Positions 34,035-42,107 of a DNA stretch of 64,000 bases are shown here, in pieces. Location of the stretch: the NCBI GenBank assembly GCA_022820645.1, contig JAJEFD010000002.1:248001-312000 (forward strand), read 5' to 3'. Made by a program: the position numbers and the translations under genes. This stretch comes from Dehalococcoidia bacterium. Lineage in GTDB: Bacteria; Chloroflexota; Dehalococcoidia; Lucifugimonadales; Australimonadaceae. Position 1 is the stretch's first letter. Every line of letters begins with the position of its first letter. A model generated the notes under the pieces. That model was given only the letters and a program-made list of their open reading frames with translations, did not search any database and was not told the DNA's origin.

Positions 34035-35080
34035 TGCTCCTCCATCAGCCAGCAGGCGGCGGTGTGTCCCCCAGGGCCGGTGAACTCCACCGGGTACGTC
34101 TCCTCACACCGATCGTGGACGTGGGGACAGCGCACCGCGAACCGGCAGCCCTGCGGCAGCGCGAAGAGCGCGGGCGGCTGCCCCTCTATCGCGGTGAGCC
34201 GCTCGACCCGTTCCTCCATCTTCGGGATGGAGCCGAGCAACGCCTGCGTGTACGGGTGCGACGGGTTGTCGAATATCTCGTGGATGCCCCCCTGCTCCAC
34301 GATGCGCCCCGCGTACATCACCGCGACCCTGTCGCACATCCGCGCGACGACGCCCAGGTCGTGCGTGATGAACAGGATGGCCACGCCCGTCTCGCGCTGT
34401 ATCTCCTTGAGCAGGTTGAGGTACTGCGCCTGTATCGTCACGTCCAGCGCCGTCGTCGGCTCGTCCGCGATCAGCAGCCGGGGCTGGCTCTCGATGGCGA
34501 TGCCGCCGACCACGCGCTGCTTCATGCCGCCGCTCATCTGGTGCGGGAAGTCGGAGAGACGCCGCTCCGGCGCCGCAACCCGCATCATCCGCAGCACCTC
34601 CACCGCCCGCTCCCTGACCGACTGCTGCCCCTTACCCGTCGTTCCTGCGCCCACTCCTGTCGTTCCTGCGCCCTTCTCCGTCATTCCTGCGGAGGCAGGA
34701 ACCTCGCCCCTGCCCCTGTTCGCCGCGATCGACTCCGTCAACTGGTTGCCGATGGTGAACACCGGGTTCAGCGCCGTCTGCGGGTCCTGCAGGATCATCG
34801 ATATCTTGCGCCCTCGCATCTGGCGCACGTCCGCCATCCGCATCCGCACGATGTCGTCGCCGTCGAGCAGGATGCGCCCCCCGACGATGCGCGCGGCCTC
34901 CGGCAGCAGGCGCAGCAGCGAGAGCGCGGTCATGCTCTTGCCGGAGCCGGACTCCCCCACGAGCCCCAGCGTCTCGCCCTCGCGTATCTGGAAACTCACG
35001 CCGTCGACAGCGCGCGTCACCCCCCACTTGGTGAAAAGGTGCGTCTGGAGTTCCTGCACGTCCAGGACGACGTTGCTCAC
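34013..35080 (-). CDS. Peptide-type ABC transporter ATPase (OppD/DppD-like) with repeat insert
   Basis: 355-residue ATPase partner of the OppF-like protein. Walker A GESGSGKSMT (42-51), Q-loop LQDPQTALNPVFTIG (98-111), signature MSGGMKQRVVGGIAI near 182, Walker B LLIADEPTTALD, C-terminal CRFAVRCPHVHDRC. GTG start at 35080 overlapping the Rieske stop by four bases (GTGA). Residues about 122-153, in the helical subdomain between Q-loop and signature, are a low-complexity segment (GEVPASAGMTEKGAGTTGVG...) encoded by two or three family A repeat copies. All ATPase motifs are intact, so it may tolerate the insert. Confidence 0.92.
   Translation of the reverse strand: MSNVVLDVQELQTHLFTKWGVTRAVDGVSFQIREGETLGLVGESGSGKSMTALSLLRLLPEAARIVGGRILLDGDDIVRMRMADVRQMRGRKISMILQDPQTALNPVFTIGNQLTESIAANRGRGEVPASAGMTEKGAGTTGVGAGTTGKGQQSVRERAVEVLRMMRVAAPERRLSDFPHQMSGGMKQRVVGGIAIESQPRLLIADEPTTALDVTIQAQYLNLLKEIQRETGVAILFITHDLGVVARMCDRVAVMYAGRIVEQGGIHEIFDNPSHPYTQALLGSIPKMEERVERLTAIEGQPPALFALPQGCRFAVRCPHVHDRCEETYPVEFTGPGGHTAACWLMEEQWKPTSS
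34625..34717. repeat. Family A repeats inside the oppD-like gene
   Basis: Three partial or whole copies of the 'GTCGTTCCTGCG' / 'CATTCCTGCGGAGGCAGGAA' element in a row. The array is bounded by the 8-base direct repeat CTGCCCCT (34625-34632 and 34710-34717), 85 bases apart. Confidence 0.8.
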
Positions 35081-36351
35081 GACACCCCGACCGCGAACCG
35101 CTCTTCCAGCGGACGCTCGACCCGCCATGGACTGTCCACCGGCTGCACGTACGCGTCCGACTTGATCAACTCGTAGTCGCCCTGCTCCCACACGCCCGGC
35201 GGCTCGACGCCCTCTTCCGCGAGCGCGATGGCGGCCTTGATGTACAGCTTGCGCGCCCTGATGATCGCCGCGTCCGTCGTGCCGAGGTGCTCGATGGTGC
35301 GGTCGACGATGGGCCCCATGCTCTCCTGCACCGCGTTGTCCTGCACGAACAGCCCCCGGATGCCGGACCAGCTCTCCTTCTTCATCAGTTCGCGGTCCTG
35401 CAGCCACATGTTCTGCGGCCCCGCGTACTTCACGAACGTCTTCGGGTCGAACGCGTAGTAGCCCCGGTACTCCTTCAACTGCTCCTTCAGCTCGTCGGAC
35501 ATCGGCTTCGTCTCGTTGAAGCACACGTCCCACGCCCAGCAGGTGCCGTCGTCGCGAGGCACCCACATGTTCCAGATGCGGTTGTCCTCCCGGGAGAACG
35601 GCGGGTACGACGACGCCGGCATGATGTGGGGCGTTATCCGCACGTAGCGCTTGGCCTCATCCGGCCCCTTGCGTATCGAGGCGTACCGGAAGCCGTAGGT
35701 GGTCTCCTCTATCTCCAGTTTCGGCCTCGTGTCGTTGAACATCAGGTTGTTCCCGCTCTGCGCGCCGGGAGCGACCATCGGCCCTTCCGCGCTGTTGTGC
35801 AGGAACGACGCGTGCACGGTGTCGATGCCGCCCTCCAGGCTCTGCAGCCAGTTCGCGTCCTGTATCCACTTCGCCATGATGCGGTTCGAGTCCGGCACCG
35901 TCGTCCAGTAGTAGACCGGGAACGGCGGCTCGCTCTCCGGAGCGCCCATGTACACCCACACCGCGCCTCCGTGCTCCCGCACCGCGTACGCCCCTGCCCG
36001 CACCTTGTTGCGGAAGCCGCTCTCCACGGGTTCGGTCGGCATGTCGACGCACTGGCCGCTGACGTCGAACTTCCAGCCGTGGTAGAGGCAGCGCAGGCCG
36101 TCGTACTCGTTGCGGGCGAGCGCGAGCGATACCCCGCGGTGCGGGCAGTACTCCGAGAGGATGCCCACCTCGCCGCTCGTGTCTCGGAAGGCGACGAGGT
36201 CCTCGTTCAGCAGGCGGAAGCGCACCGGAGCGCCGTCGGCCTCCAACTCGTCGGAGATCAGCGCGGGCAGCCAGTAGCGGCGGAAGAGCGCGCCCATCAG
36301 CGTGCCCCTGCCCGTGCGGGTGATGAGCTCGTTGTCAGCGTGGCTCAACAT
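35077..36351 (-). CDS. Rieske oxygenase alpha subunit coupled to ABC importer
   Basis: 424-residue Rieske oxygenase; ligands CPH (Cys69, His71), CLYH (Cys88, His91) and iron site EGGIDTVHASFLHN. ATG at 36351 with AAGGAGGGG upstream. Its stop codon overlaps the GTG of the oppD-like gene, so oxygenase and importer ATPases are one translationally coupled unit. Divergent from the substrate-binding lipoprotein across a 150-base promoter region. The tight link suggests the importer brings in the substrate that this enzyme hydroxylates or demethylates; that is inference from layout. Confidence 0.92.
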   Translation of the reverse strand: MLSHADNELITRTGRGTLMGALFRRYWLPALISDELEADGAPVRFRLLNEDLVAFRDTSGEVGILSEYCPHRGVSLALARNEYDGLRCLYHGWKFDVSGQCVDMPTEPVESGFRNKVRAGAYAVREHGGAVWVYMGAPESEPPFPVYYWTTVPDSNRIMAKWIQDANWLQSLEGGIDTVHASFLHNSAEGPMVAPGAQSGNNLMFNDTRPKLEIEETTYGFRYASIRKGPDEAKRYVRITPHIMPASSYPPFSREDNRIWNMWVPRDDGTCWAWDVCFNETKPMSDELKEQLKEYRGYYAFDPKTFVKYAGPQNMWLQDRELMKKESWSGIRGLFVQDNAVQESMGPIVDRTIEHLGTTDAAIIRARKLYIKAAIALAEEGVEPPGVWEQGDYELIKSDAYVQPVDSPWRVERPLEERFAVGVS

Positions 36352-36386
36352 GCGGCCCCTCCTTACCATTCATGGCGCTCGCGCCT

Positions 36387-36416
36387 TTGGCGTGCCTGCG
36401 TCTCCGTGCGTATAAT
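36387..36416 (+). promoter_or_regulatory. Promoter of the substrate-binding protein operon
   Basis: -35 TTGGCG (36387-36392), 18-base spacer, -10 TATAAT (36411-36416), about 88 bases before the GTG start. Best sigma-70-type promoter in the window. Confidence 0.6.
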
Positions 36417-36503
36417 GCGCCCCTGCTCGGGTCGTTCGCCTAATCTTAACGTCGGCGAACGGTTCTGCAAGAGCATACGCTCATACGCGGCAAGGGGGGA
36501 GTC

Positions 36504-38384
36504 GTGCGTAACATCAGGAAGCAGGCCCGTTTGGTTACGGTTGTGGGGGTCATGGCTCTCTTCGCCTTGTTCGGCGCGGCGTGCGACGGCGAAGACCCCA
36601 CCGCAACGCCCACGCCGACAAGCCCGCCGGCCCCGTCCGGAACGACGCCGGACGCTCCCGCGCCCGACCCGACGGCTACCCCTGTGCCTGAACCCATGGG
36701 CCCCGCCGTCGACCGCGTTATCATGGCCGTTGCGTCCCCGACCGACTTCAGCAACATCCGGCGCATCCCCGGTCAGGCCAGCAACTGGTACATCCGCCCG
36801 CACTACGAGTACCTCGTCGGCTTCGACAAGACGAACGGCGCTTATGTGCCCCAGCTCGCGGTCGAATATGGCCTCGAGCCGGACGGCCACTCCTGGCGGT
36901 TCAAGCTGCGCGAGGGCGTCCAGTTCCACAACGGCCACGGCGAGTTCACCGCCGAGGACGTCCGCTTCTCCTGGCTCATGAACATCCTGCCGGACGACGT
37001 CGGCAGCGAGGCTCGGACGATGCGCGACATCGTCAAGGACGTCGAGATCGTCGGCCCTTACGAGGTCGTCTTCCGGACCGAGGCCCCGAACGCCGATGTC
37101 TTCGAAGTCATCTCGGAGATCCAGGGCGGCATGGAGATCGCCAGCAAGGCGGACTTCCTCTCGCGCGGTCCCGGACTGCTCGCAAGCAAGCAGTCCTCCG
37201 AGTGGGGCGCCTACGAGGACGACCCGCGCCTCGCTGAACTCGTTGACGGACGCGACCCGCTCGGGAACGAGGTACCGCTCGCAGGCACCGGCCCCTACAC
37301 TATCGTCTCCATGGACGAGCAGACCGGCGTCGTCTACGAGCGCGTGGAAGACCACTGGCGCGACACGCCGGACTTCCCCGAGTTCGAGTTCCAGTTCATC
37401 AACGAGGCATCCACCCGGCACGCGAAACTGGTAGCGGGCGAGGTCCACCTTGCCAAGCTGCCGGAAGAGCTGCTCGTGGACGCGGAGTCGCGCGGTTTCG
37501 TCACCTTCACCGCTCAGGTCCCCGCGGCGCGCTACTTCCTCGCCTGGCAGGGCGTCTACGTCCCCGCGGGGCCCAACCTCGCCAACGACCGCCACGGCGA
37601 GTGGAGCGGCGAACTCGCTCAGAAGGAGTTCCCCGCCTACCCCAACACGCCGCTCGCCAACCTGAACGTCCGCAAGGCGCTCAACAAGGCCATCGACCGC
37701 GATGAACTCAACGATGCCTTCTTCGCGGGCAAGGGTCTCACCATGTACAAGAACCACTATCTGCCGGACAACGCGCAGCGCGTGGGCTGGAACCCCGAGT
37801 GGGTGACCCGCTTCCCGGACGAGTACGGCTACGACCCTGAGGCCGCAAGGGCGCTCCTGGAGCAGGGTCTGCAGGAACTCGGCATCGACCAGCTGCAGAC
37901 GACGATCCAGCTCACCGTCCAGCCCGCCGTCCCCGCCGGCGTGGACGTCATGCAGGCCATCGCCAACTACTGGCGCGACATCGGTGTCGACGTCATCGAA
38001 CAGAGCGTCGACGCTGCGGAGTACCGCACCAAGCAGCGTGAGATGCGCTGGGACAACCACGTCGTGCCCATCGCAACGAGCGGCGCACAGTTGGTGACCG
38101 TGCACGTCTATGGCAGCTCCCTCATCCCGGTCCTCTACATCGGGCTGCAGGACCCGGCCGCCGAGGCCATCATGCGCGAAGCCCTCGACACCAACACGCC
38201 GCAGGACCGCGATGACCTCCTCCGGGAGCTCGGCGACATGTACTACAACCTCCACCAGGACATCCCGCTCTTCTACCTGCCGAACGAGGTCGTCGCCGAC
38301 CCCGACGTAGTCGCCGACTTCATCTACTCCGGCATGGTCTCCGGCGCCCCGATCGACCACCTCGAAGGCGCCGTCGCTAAGTAA
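36504..38384 (+). CDS. ABC transporter substrate-binding lipoprotein, family 5
   Basis: 626-residue extracytoplasmic solute-binding protein. N-terminal signal with lipobox (LFALFGAAC, Cys near residue 27), then a Thr/Pro-rich linker to about residue 65, then the SBP_bac_5 fold (YEYLVGF, W RFKLREGVQFHNG near 132, NLNVRKALNKAIDRDEL near 390). Family members bind peptides, glycosides or other medium-sized organic solutes. GTG start after GGGGGGAG. It begins the rightward arm of the divergent transporter locus. Confidence 0.93.
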   Translation: MRNIRKQARLVTVVGVMALFALFGAACDGEDPTATPTPTSPPAPSGTTPDAPAPDPTATPVPEPMGPAVDRVIMAVASPTDFSNIRRIPGQASNWYIRPHYEYLVGFDKTNGAYVPQLAVEYGLEPDGHSWRFKLREGVQFHNGHGEFTAEDVRFSWLMNILPDDVGSEARTMRDIVKDVEIVGPYEVVFRTEAPNADVFEVISEIQGGMEIASKADFLSRGPGLLASKQSSEWGAYEDDPRLAELVDGRDPLGNEVPLAGTGPYTIVSMDEQTGVVYERVEDHWRDTPDFPEFEFQFINEASTRHAKLVAGEVHLAKLPEELLVDAESRGFVTFTAQVPAARYFLAWQGVYVPAGPNLANDRHGEWSGELAQKEFPAYPNTPLANLNVRKALNKAIDRDELNDAFFAGKGLTMYKNHYLPDNAQRVGWNPEWVTRFPDEYGYDPEAARALLEQGLQELGIDQLQTTIQLTVQPAVPAGVDVMQAIANYWRDIGVDVIEQSVDAAEYRTKQREMRWDNHVVPIATSGAQLVTVHVYGSSLIPVLYIGLQDPAAEAIMREALDTNTPQDRDDLLRELGDMYYNLHQDIPLFYLPNEVVADPDVVADFIYSGMVSGAPIDHLEGAVAK

Positions 38385-38393
38385 CGACCGCTC

Positions 38394-38427
38394 ACGGGGC
38401 GGGCTCCGCTTTTGGAGCCCGCCCCGT
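38394..38427 (+). terminator. Long perfect hairpin after the binding-protein gene
   Basis: 14-bp perfect stem (ACGGGGCGGGCTCC / GGAGCCCGCCCCGT) with a 6-base loop, ten bases past the stop codon. There is no T tract. It may act as an attenuating or mRNA-protecting structure separating the abundant binding protein from the downstream permeases. Confidence 0.6.
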
Positions 38428-38439
38428 CGTTCCTGCCAT

Positions 38440-38625
38440 CTTCGTCATTCCCGCGAAGGCGGGAATCCAGCGTGCGCGACAGCGGAGCGCACATGGGGAG
38501 GAGTGGAGGGAAAAACTGTCACGCTGAGCATCCCTCGTCGTTCCTGCGAAGGCAGGAACTCGCAGCCCACCTCTCCCTCGAGGGCGAGGTCGTCGCGCAG
38601 CAGCGCGGCGGGTGAGGGTGAGAGA
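38440..38625. repeat. Composite repeat block (A, partial A, B)
   Basis: Family A with the GTGCGCGACAGCGGAGCGCA tail (38440-38495), a second A copy (38538-38562) and family B (38565-38620) between the binding-protein gene and the licD-like gene. Confidence 0.85.
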
Positions 38626-38638
38626 CAGGAGGCGCACC

Positions 38639-39586
38639 ATGACCGAAAGGGACGCAGCAGGCGAAGCAGCCTACGAGAAGACCATCAAGGACCCCACGCC
38701 CCTTGATCCCGATGTCGCCGCAGCACGGCTCAAGGAAGTGAAGCGCATCTTCGACGAGGAGGGCGTTCACTTCTGGATCGGCTCCGGCACGCTCCTCGGC
38801 GCCGTGCGCGAGGGACGCTTCATCCCCTGGGACGACGAGATGGACACCGCGGGCGTCATCGGGATGCACGGCCTCGACATGGACACGATCTACCGCGTCG
38901 GCGAGGCATTCCGGTCGCACGGCTTCTACCCGCGCATAAGGCCCAACGTCCGCCACGTCAGCGTCGCCCTCATCAAGGACGGCATCCGCACGGACTGGAC
39001 GTGCCACAAGATCATCAACGGCAGGGCGTACGAGTTTCCGGGCGTCGAGCTGCCGCTGCACCTGTTTGAGACCCTTGGAGAGATCGAGTTCATCGGCGAG
39101 CGCTTCCGCACCCCCAACCCGCCCGAGGAGTACCTGCGACGGAAGTACGGCCCCGATTGGCGGACGCCCAAGGGACCGGGGTTCGAGTCCGACGTCGTCG
39201 GAGAGGTCGCGGAGGACGCCCTGCTCGACCGCGGACCCCGGCTCCTGCGCAGGCTCTCCATGGGCCTGCTGCCGCGCCCCAACGTGAGCGTGCAGATATT
39301 CGACCGCGAAGGCGATTCCGTGGCAGGCGCGGAACTGGCCGTCGCCGGCTTGGGCCGCTCAAAGACCGACGCGCGGGGCATCGCCCAGCTCTACGTACCA
39401 GGCTTCGCCTGCTACGCCATGACCGTCACCTGGCCCGGCCACCGGGAGCTCCTGTACGAGGAGTTCCTGACCCCCGGCAACGACTACACCTACCACCCCG
39501 GCCCCATCGTCACGCCCGAGGAGCACTACAAGGCCGGCGTCCGCGCCATGGCCCTCGTGCAGAAGGAAACGGGGGCGATGCGCTAA
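38639..39586 (+). CDS. LicD-family protein fused to an Ig-like domain
   Basis: 315-residue protein. Residues about 30-190 are LicD/nucleotidyltransferase-like: FWIGSGTLLGAVREGRFIPW followed by the acidic DDEMD cluster that binds metal and nucleotide-linked substrate. Residues about 215-300 look like a carboxypeptidase-regulatory/Ig-like beta domain (VSVQIFDREGDSVAGAELAVA...IAQLYVPG). ATG at 38639 after CAGGAGG. LicD proteins transfer phosphocholine or related phosphodiesters to surface glycans. Its place between binding protein and permeases of a transporter is odd and unexplained. Confidence 0.75.
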   Translation: MTERDAAGEAAYEKTIKDPTPLDPDVAAARLKEVKRIFDEEGVHFWIGSGTLLGAVREGRFIPWDDEMDTAGVIGMHGLDMDTIYRVGEAFRSHGFYPRIRPNVRHVSVALIKDGIRTDWTCHKIINGRAYEFPGVELPLHLFETLGEIEFIGERFRTPNPPEEYLRRKYGPDWRTPKGPGFESDVVGEVAEDALLDRGPRLLRRLSMGLLPRPNVSVQIFDREGDSVAGAELAVAGLGRSKTDARGIAQLYVPGFACYAMTVTWPGHRELLYEEFLTPGNDYTYHPGPIVTPEEHYKAGVRAMALVQKETGAMR

Positions 39587-39596
39587 CATAGCCCGC

Positions 39597-40529
39597 GTGC
39601 AACGCTACATCGTCATCCGGCTCTTCCAGGCCGTGCTCGCGCTCATAGGCGTGAGCATCATCGTCTTCACGCTCGTCCGCATCACCGGCAGCCCGCTGGA
39701 CGTGCTCGCGCCCGCCGACGCGACCGAGGAGGACCTCAGGCGCGTGGCCGCTCTCTGGGGCTTCGACAAACCGCTCATCGAGCAGTACTTCCTCTTCGTC
39801 GGCAACGCGCTCCGGCTGGACTTCGGCCCGTCCATCAAGTTCCAGGGCCAGAGCGCGATGGACCTCATTGGCAACGCCATCCCCGCGAGCCTGCAACTGG
39901 CCGGTTTCGCCATGTTCGTCAGCGTGCTCATGGCGGTGCCCATAGGCGTCATATCGGCGGTCAAGAAGGGCACGCCCATCGACATGATCGGCAAGGTCAT
40001 CGCCCTCCTGGGTCAGTCGCTCCCGCCCTTCTGGCTCGGCATCGTCCTCATCTGGATCTTTTCAGTAAACCTGGGATGGCTCCCGGTCTCCGGTCGGGGC
40101 GGCTTCACCCACATCATCCTGCCCGGCATCGCGCTCGGCTGGTTCTCCGTCGCCGCGTTCATGCGCCTCACCCGCTCCGCGATGCTGAACGTGCTGGACA
40201 GCGAGTACGTGAAGTTCGCTCGCATCAAGGGCGCGCCGGAGTGGAAGGTCATCTGGAAGCACGCGCTCAAGAACGCCGCGATCCCGCCGCTCACCCTGTT
40301 CGGCATCATCGCCGGCATCATGGTCACCGGCGTCGTGACGCTGGAGACCGTCTTCGCGTGGCCCGGCATCGGCCAGCTCGCCCTGACCTCGGTACGGGCG
40401 CGCGACTACTCCGTCGTGCAGGGACTCGTCATCCTCATCTCCGCGATGTTCATCACCATCAACCTCATCGTGGACATCCTCTACGCCTACATAGACCCGC
40501 GCGTCCGCTACGGCGGAGGGAGGGGCTGA
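39597..40529 (+). CDS. Peptide-type ABC transporter permease (DppB-like)
   Basis: 310-residue inner-membrane permease with six predicted helices. The EAA-type loop that docks on the ATPase is EYVKFARIKGAPEWKVIWKH near residue 200. N-terminal MQRYIVIRLFQAVLALIGVS is typical of DppB/OppB. GTG start ten bases after the licD-like gene with a weak ribosome site. Functions with the DppC-like permease, the lipoprotein at 36504 and the ATPases at 33063-35080. Confidence 0.93.
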   Translation: MQRYIVIRLFQAVLALIGVSIIVFTLVRITGSPLDVLAPADATEEDLRRVAALWGFDKPLIEQYFLFVGNALRLDFGPSIKFQGQSAMDLIGNAIPASLQLAGFAMFVSVLMAVPIGVISAVKKGTPIDMIGKVIALLGQSLPPFWLGIVLIWIFSVNLGWLPVSGRGGFTHIILPGIALGWFSVAAFMRLTRSAMLNVLDSEYVKFARIKGAPEWKVIWKHALKNAAIPPLTLFGIIAGIMVTGVVTLETVFAWPGIGQLALTSVRARDYSVVQGLVILISAMFITINLIVDILYAYIDPRVRYGGGRG

Positions 40530-40530
40530 G

Positions 40531-41433
40531 ATGGCCGTCGCAACCTCCCCCGCCCCTGTCGCGCGTGTGCCGGGCGCCCGGGCCGCCGGCCGCGTGTGGT
40601 CCTTCCTGCGCCGCTACCCCGTCATCCCCGTTGCCGTGCTCCTCATCGTCCTCGTCATCCCCGCCCTCTTCGCCGAGCTCATCGCGCCCCACGACCCCAT
40701 AGACGGCAACCTGCGCGCACGCCTGCTGCCCCCCGCGTGGACCGACGGCGGCGACTGGAGCTACCCGCTCGGCAGCGACCGCCAGGGACGCGACATCCTC
40801 AGCCGCATGATCTACGGCGCGCGCACGGCGGCCCTCGTCTCCCTCGCCGCCCTCGCCGTCGGCGGGACGATAGGCTCGCTGCTCGGCCTCGTCGCGGGCT
40901 ACTTCGGGAGCTGGTGGGACCACGTCATCATGCGGCTGGTCGACATCAACCTCTCGCTGCCGCTCATCCTGCTCGCGCTCGTGCTCGTCGTCCTGTTCGA
41001 GCCCGGCACCGCCACGACCGTCGCCGTCGTCGCGCTGCTGCTCTGGTCGCGCTACGCCCGTCAGGTGCGCGCGGAGGTGCTGACGCTCAAGGAGATGGAC
41101 TTCGTCGCGCGCGCCCGCGTCGCGGGGGCCTCGAACCTGCGCATCGTCTTCCGCCACATCCTCCCGAACGTCTTCAACACCATCATCGTCCTCGCGACGC
41201 TCCAGGTGGGGAACGTCATCCTGCTGGAGGCGTCGCTCAGCTTCCTCGGCGCGGGCATCCCGCCGCCGAACCCCGCGTGGGGCGTCATGGTCGCCGAGGG
41301 CCGCGACTTCATCGTCACGTCCTGGTGGCTCTCCGTCATCCCCGGCCTCGCCATCATGTTCACGGTGCTCTCCATGAACCTCCTCGGCGACTGGCTCCGC
41401 GACTACCTCGACCCCAAGCTCCGCCAACTGTGA
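40531..41433 (+). CDS. Peptide-type ABC transporter permease (DppC-like)
   Basis: 300-residue inner-membrane permease, partner of the preceding DppB-like protein; the start follows one base after that stop. Contains the OppC N-terminal domain (first helix about residues 30-50, then PLGSDRQGRDILSRMIYGAR) and the EAA loop EMDFVARARVAGASNLRIVF near residue 188. GGAGGGAGGGG is upstream. Last gene of the rightward transporter arm. Confidence 0.94.
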   Translation: MAVATSPAPVARVPGARAAGRVWSFLRRYPVIPVAVLLIVLVIPALFAELIAPHDPIDGNLRARLLPPAWTDGGDWSYPLGSDRQGRDILSRMIYGARTAALVSLAALAVGGTIGSLLGLVAGYFGSWWDHVIMRLVDINLSLPLILLALVLVVLFEPGTATTVAVVALLLWSRYARQVRAEVLTLKEMDFVARARVAGASNLRIVFRHILPNVFNTIIVLATLQVGNVILLEASLSFLGAGIPPPNPAWGVMVAEGRDFIVTSWWLSVIPGLAIMFTVLSMNLLGDWLRDYLDPKLRQL

Positions 41434-41467
41434 GGCTTACGGCCACGCTGATCGAAGGTGGCTGCGC

Positions 41468-41785
41468 TCAGATGGAGACTTCCCTCAGTTCTCCCGGCTG
41501 CGCCTCGGCAACGGCGGCACGGATGTCTTCTATCCGAAGCCGCACGTAGGGCCATGCTGTTCTGAGCAGAACGATGATGGCCAGCCTTCTGCCCGCGAGG
41601 TTCTGCTGATGTCTCATGCTCTGGTCGGTCGTGATCAGGACTTCGTAGCCCTCCTGCTCGGCCCTGTCCAGCAGCTCTCCGTTGAGAAGGCTGTCCCACC
41701 CTTTCTCTGCTGCAGTATCGACCGTATGTCCGTGGAGGTCCCGCCTGAGGGGAGCGGGCGTTCCATGATCAAACAGTATCTTCAA
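41468..41785 (-). CDS. DUF5615-type PIN-like toxin
   Basis: 105-residue Mut7-C/PIN-like (DUF5615) protein, the presumed toxin of a pair with the upstream DUF433 gene. Motifs MKILFDHGTPAPLRR (N-terminal Asp), LLDRAEQEGYEVLITTDQSM (Asp of TTDQSM) match the acid residues of the fold. It overlaps the DUF433 gene by 17 bases. Members are thought to be RNases, but activity is inferred from the fold. It sits between the transporter operon and the amidohydrolase. Confidence 0.85.
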   Translation of the reverse strand: MKILFDHGTPAPLRRDLHGHTVDTAAEKGWDSLLNGELLDRAEQEGYEVLITTDQSMRHQQNLAGRRLAIIVLLRTAWPYVRLRIEDIRAAVAEAQPGELREVSI

Positions 41786-42017
41786 AACTGCTCACGAGCA
41801 CCGGGGCTCTCAGGGAGTTGGCCGCGTGTTTGAGGACGGCTCTGACCTTCCATTCATCCACTGGCTGGAACCATTCCATGAACTCCTCTACGGTAGCGCC
41901 GCTCTCCAGGTTCTCGAACAGGGCGGATACAGGCAACCTCGTGCCGGCGAAGACCCACGCTCCGCTGAGCTTGCCGGGCACGCTTTCCACTGCCGGGCAT
42001 TTCTCCCAGTCCGTCAT
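41769..42017 (-). CDS. DUF433 antitoxin-like protein
   Basis: 82-residue DUF433 (VapB-antitoxin-like winged helix) protein. The family pattern of a G-T-R-(L/I)-P motif and a following helix is seen in VFAGTRLPVSALFENLESGA, then TVEEFMEWFQPVDEWKVRAV. The ATG at 42017 is chosen since GAGGT lies seven bases upstream; a GTG at 42026 is possible. DUF433 and DUF5615 genes are a recurrent pair in bacteria and regarded as toxin-antitoxin modules. Confidence 0.82.
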   Translation of the reverse strand: MTDWEKCPAVESVPGKLSGAWVFAGTRLPVSALFENLESGATVEEFMEWFQPVDEWKVRAVLKHAANSLRAPVLVSSFEDTV

Positions 42018-42107
42018 GCGTTTCACCTCGCTTCCTGCCGCGCTTCTGTTCGCTCGTCAGCGCCACAGGACCCTGCAACCATTCTCCTCCGGCAGGCTGT
42101 CTTCCGT

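Noticed and set aside
36363..38360. 665-codon minus-strand ORF opposite the binding protein
   Set aside because: Antisense of a convincing ABC binding protein; no motifs.
38394..38427. Classical intrinsic terminator
   Set aside because: The stem is perfect but lacks a T tract, so full termination is doubtful; kept only as a hairpin of lower confidence.
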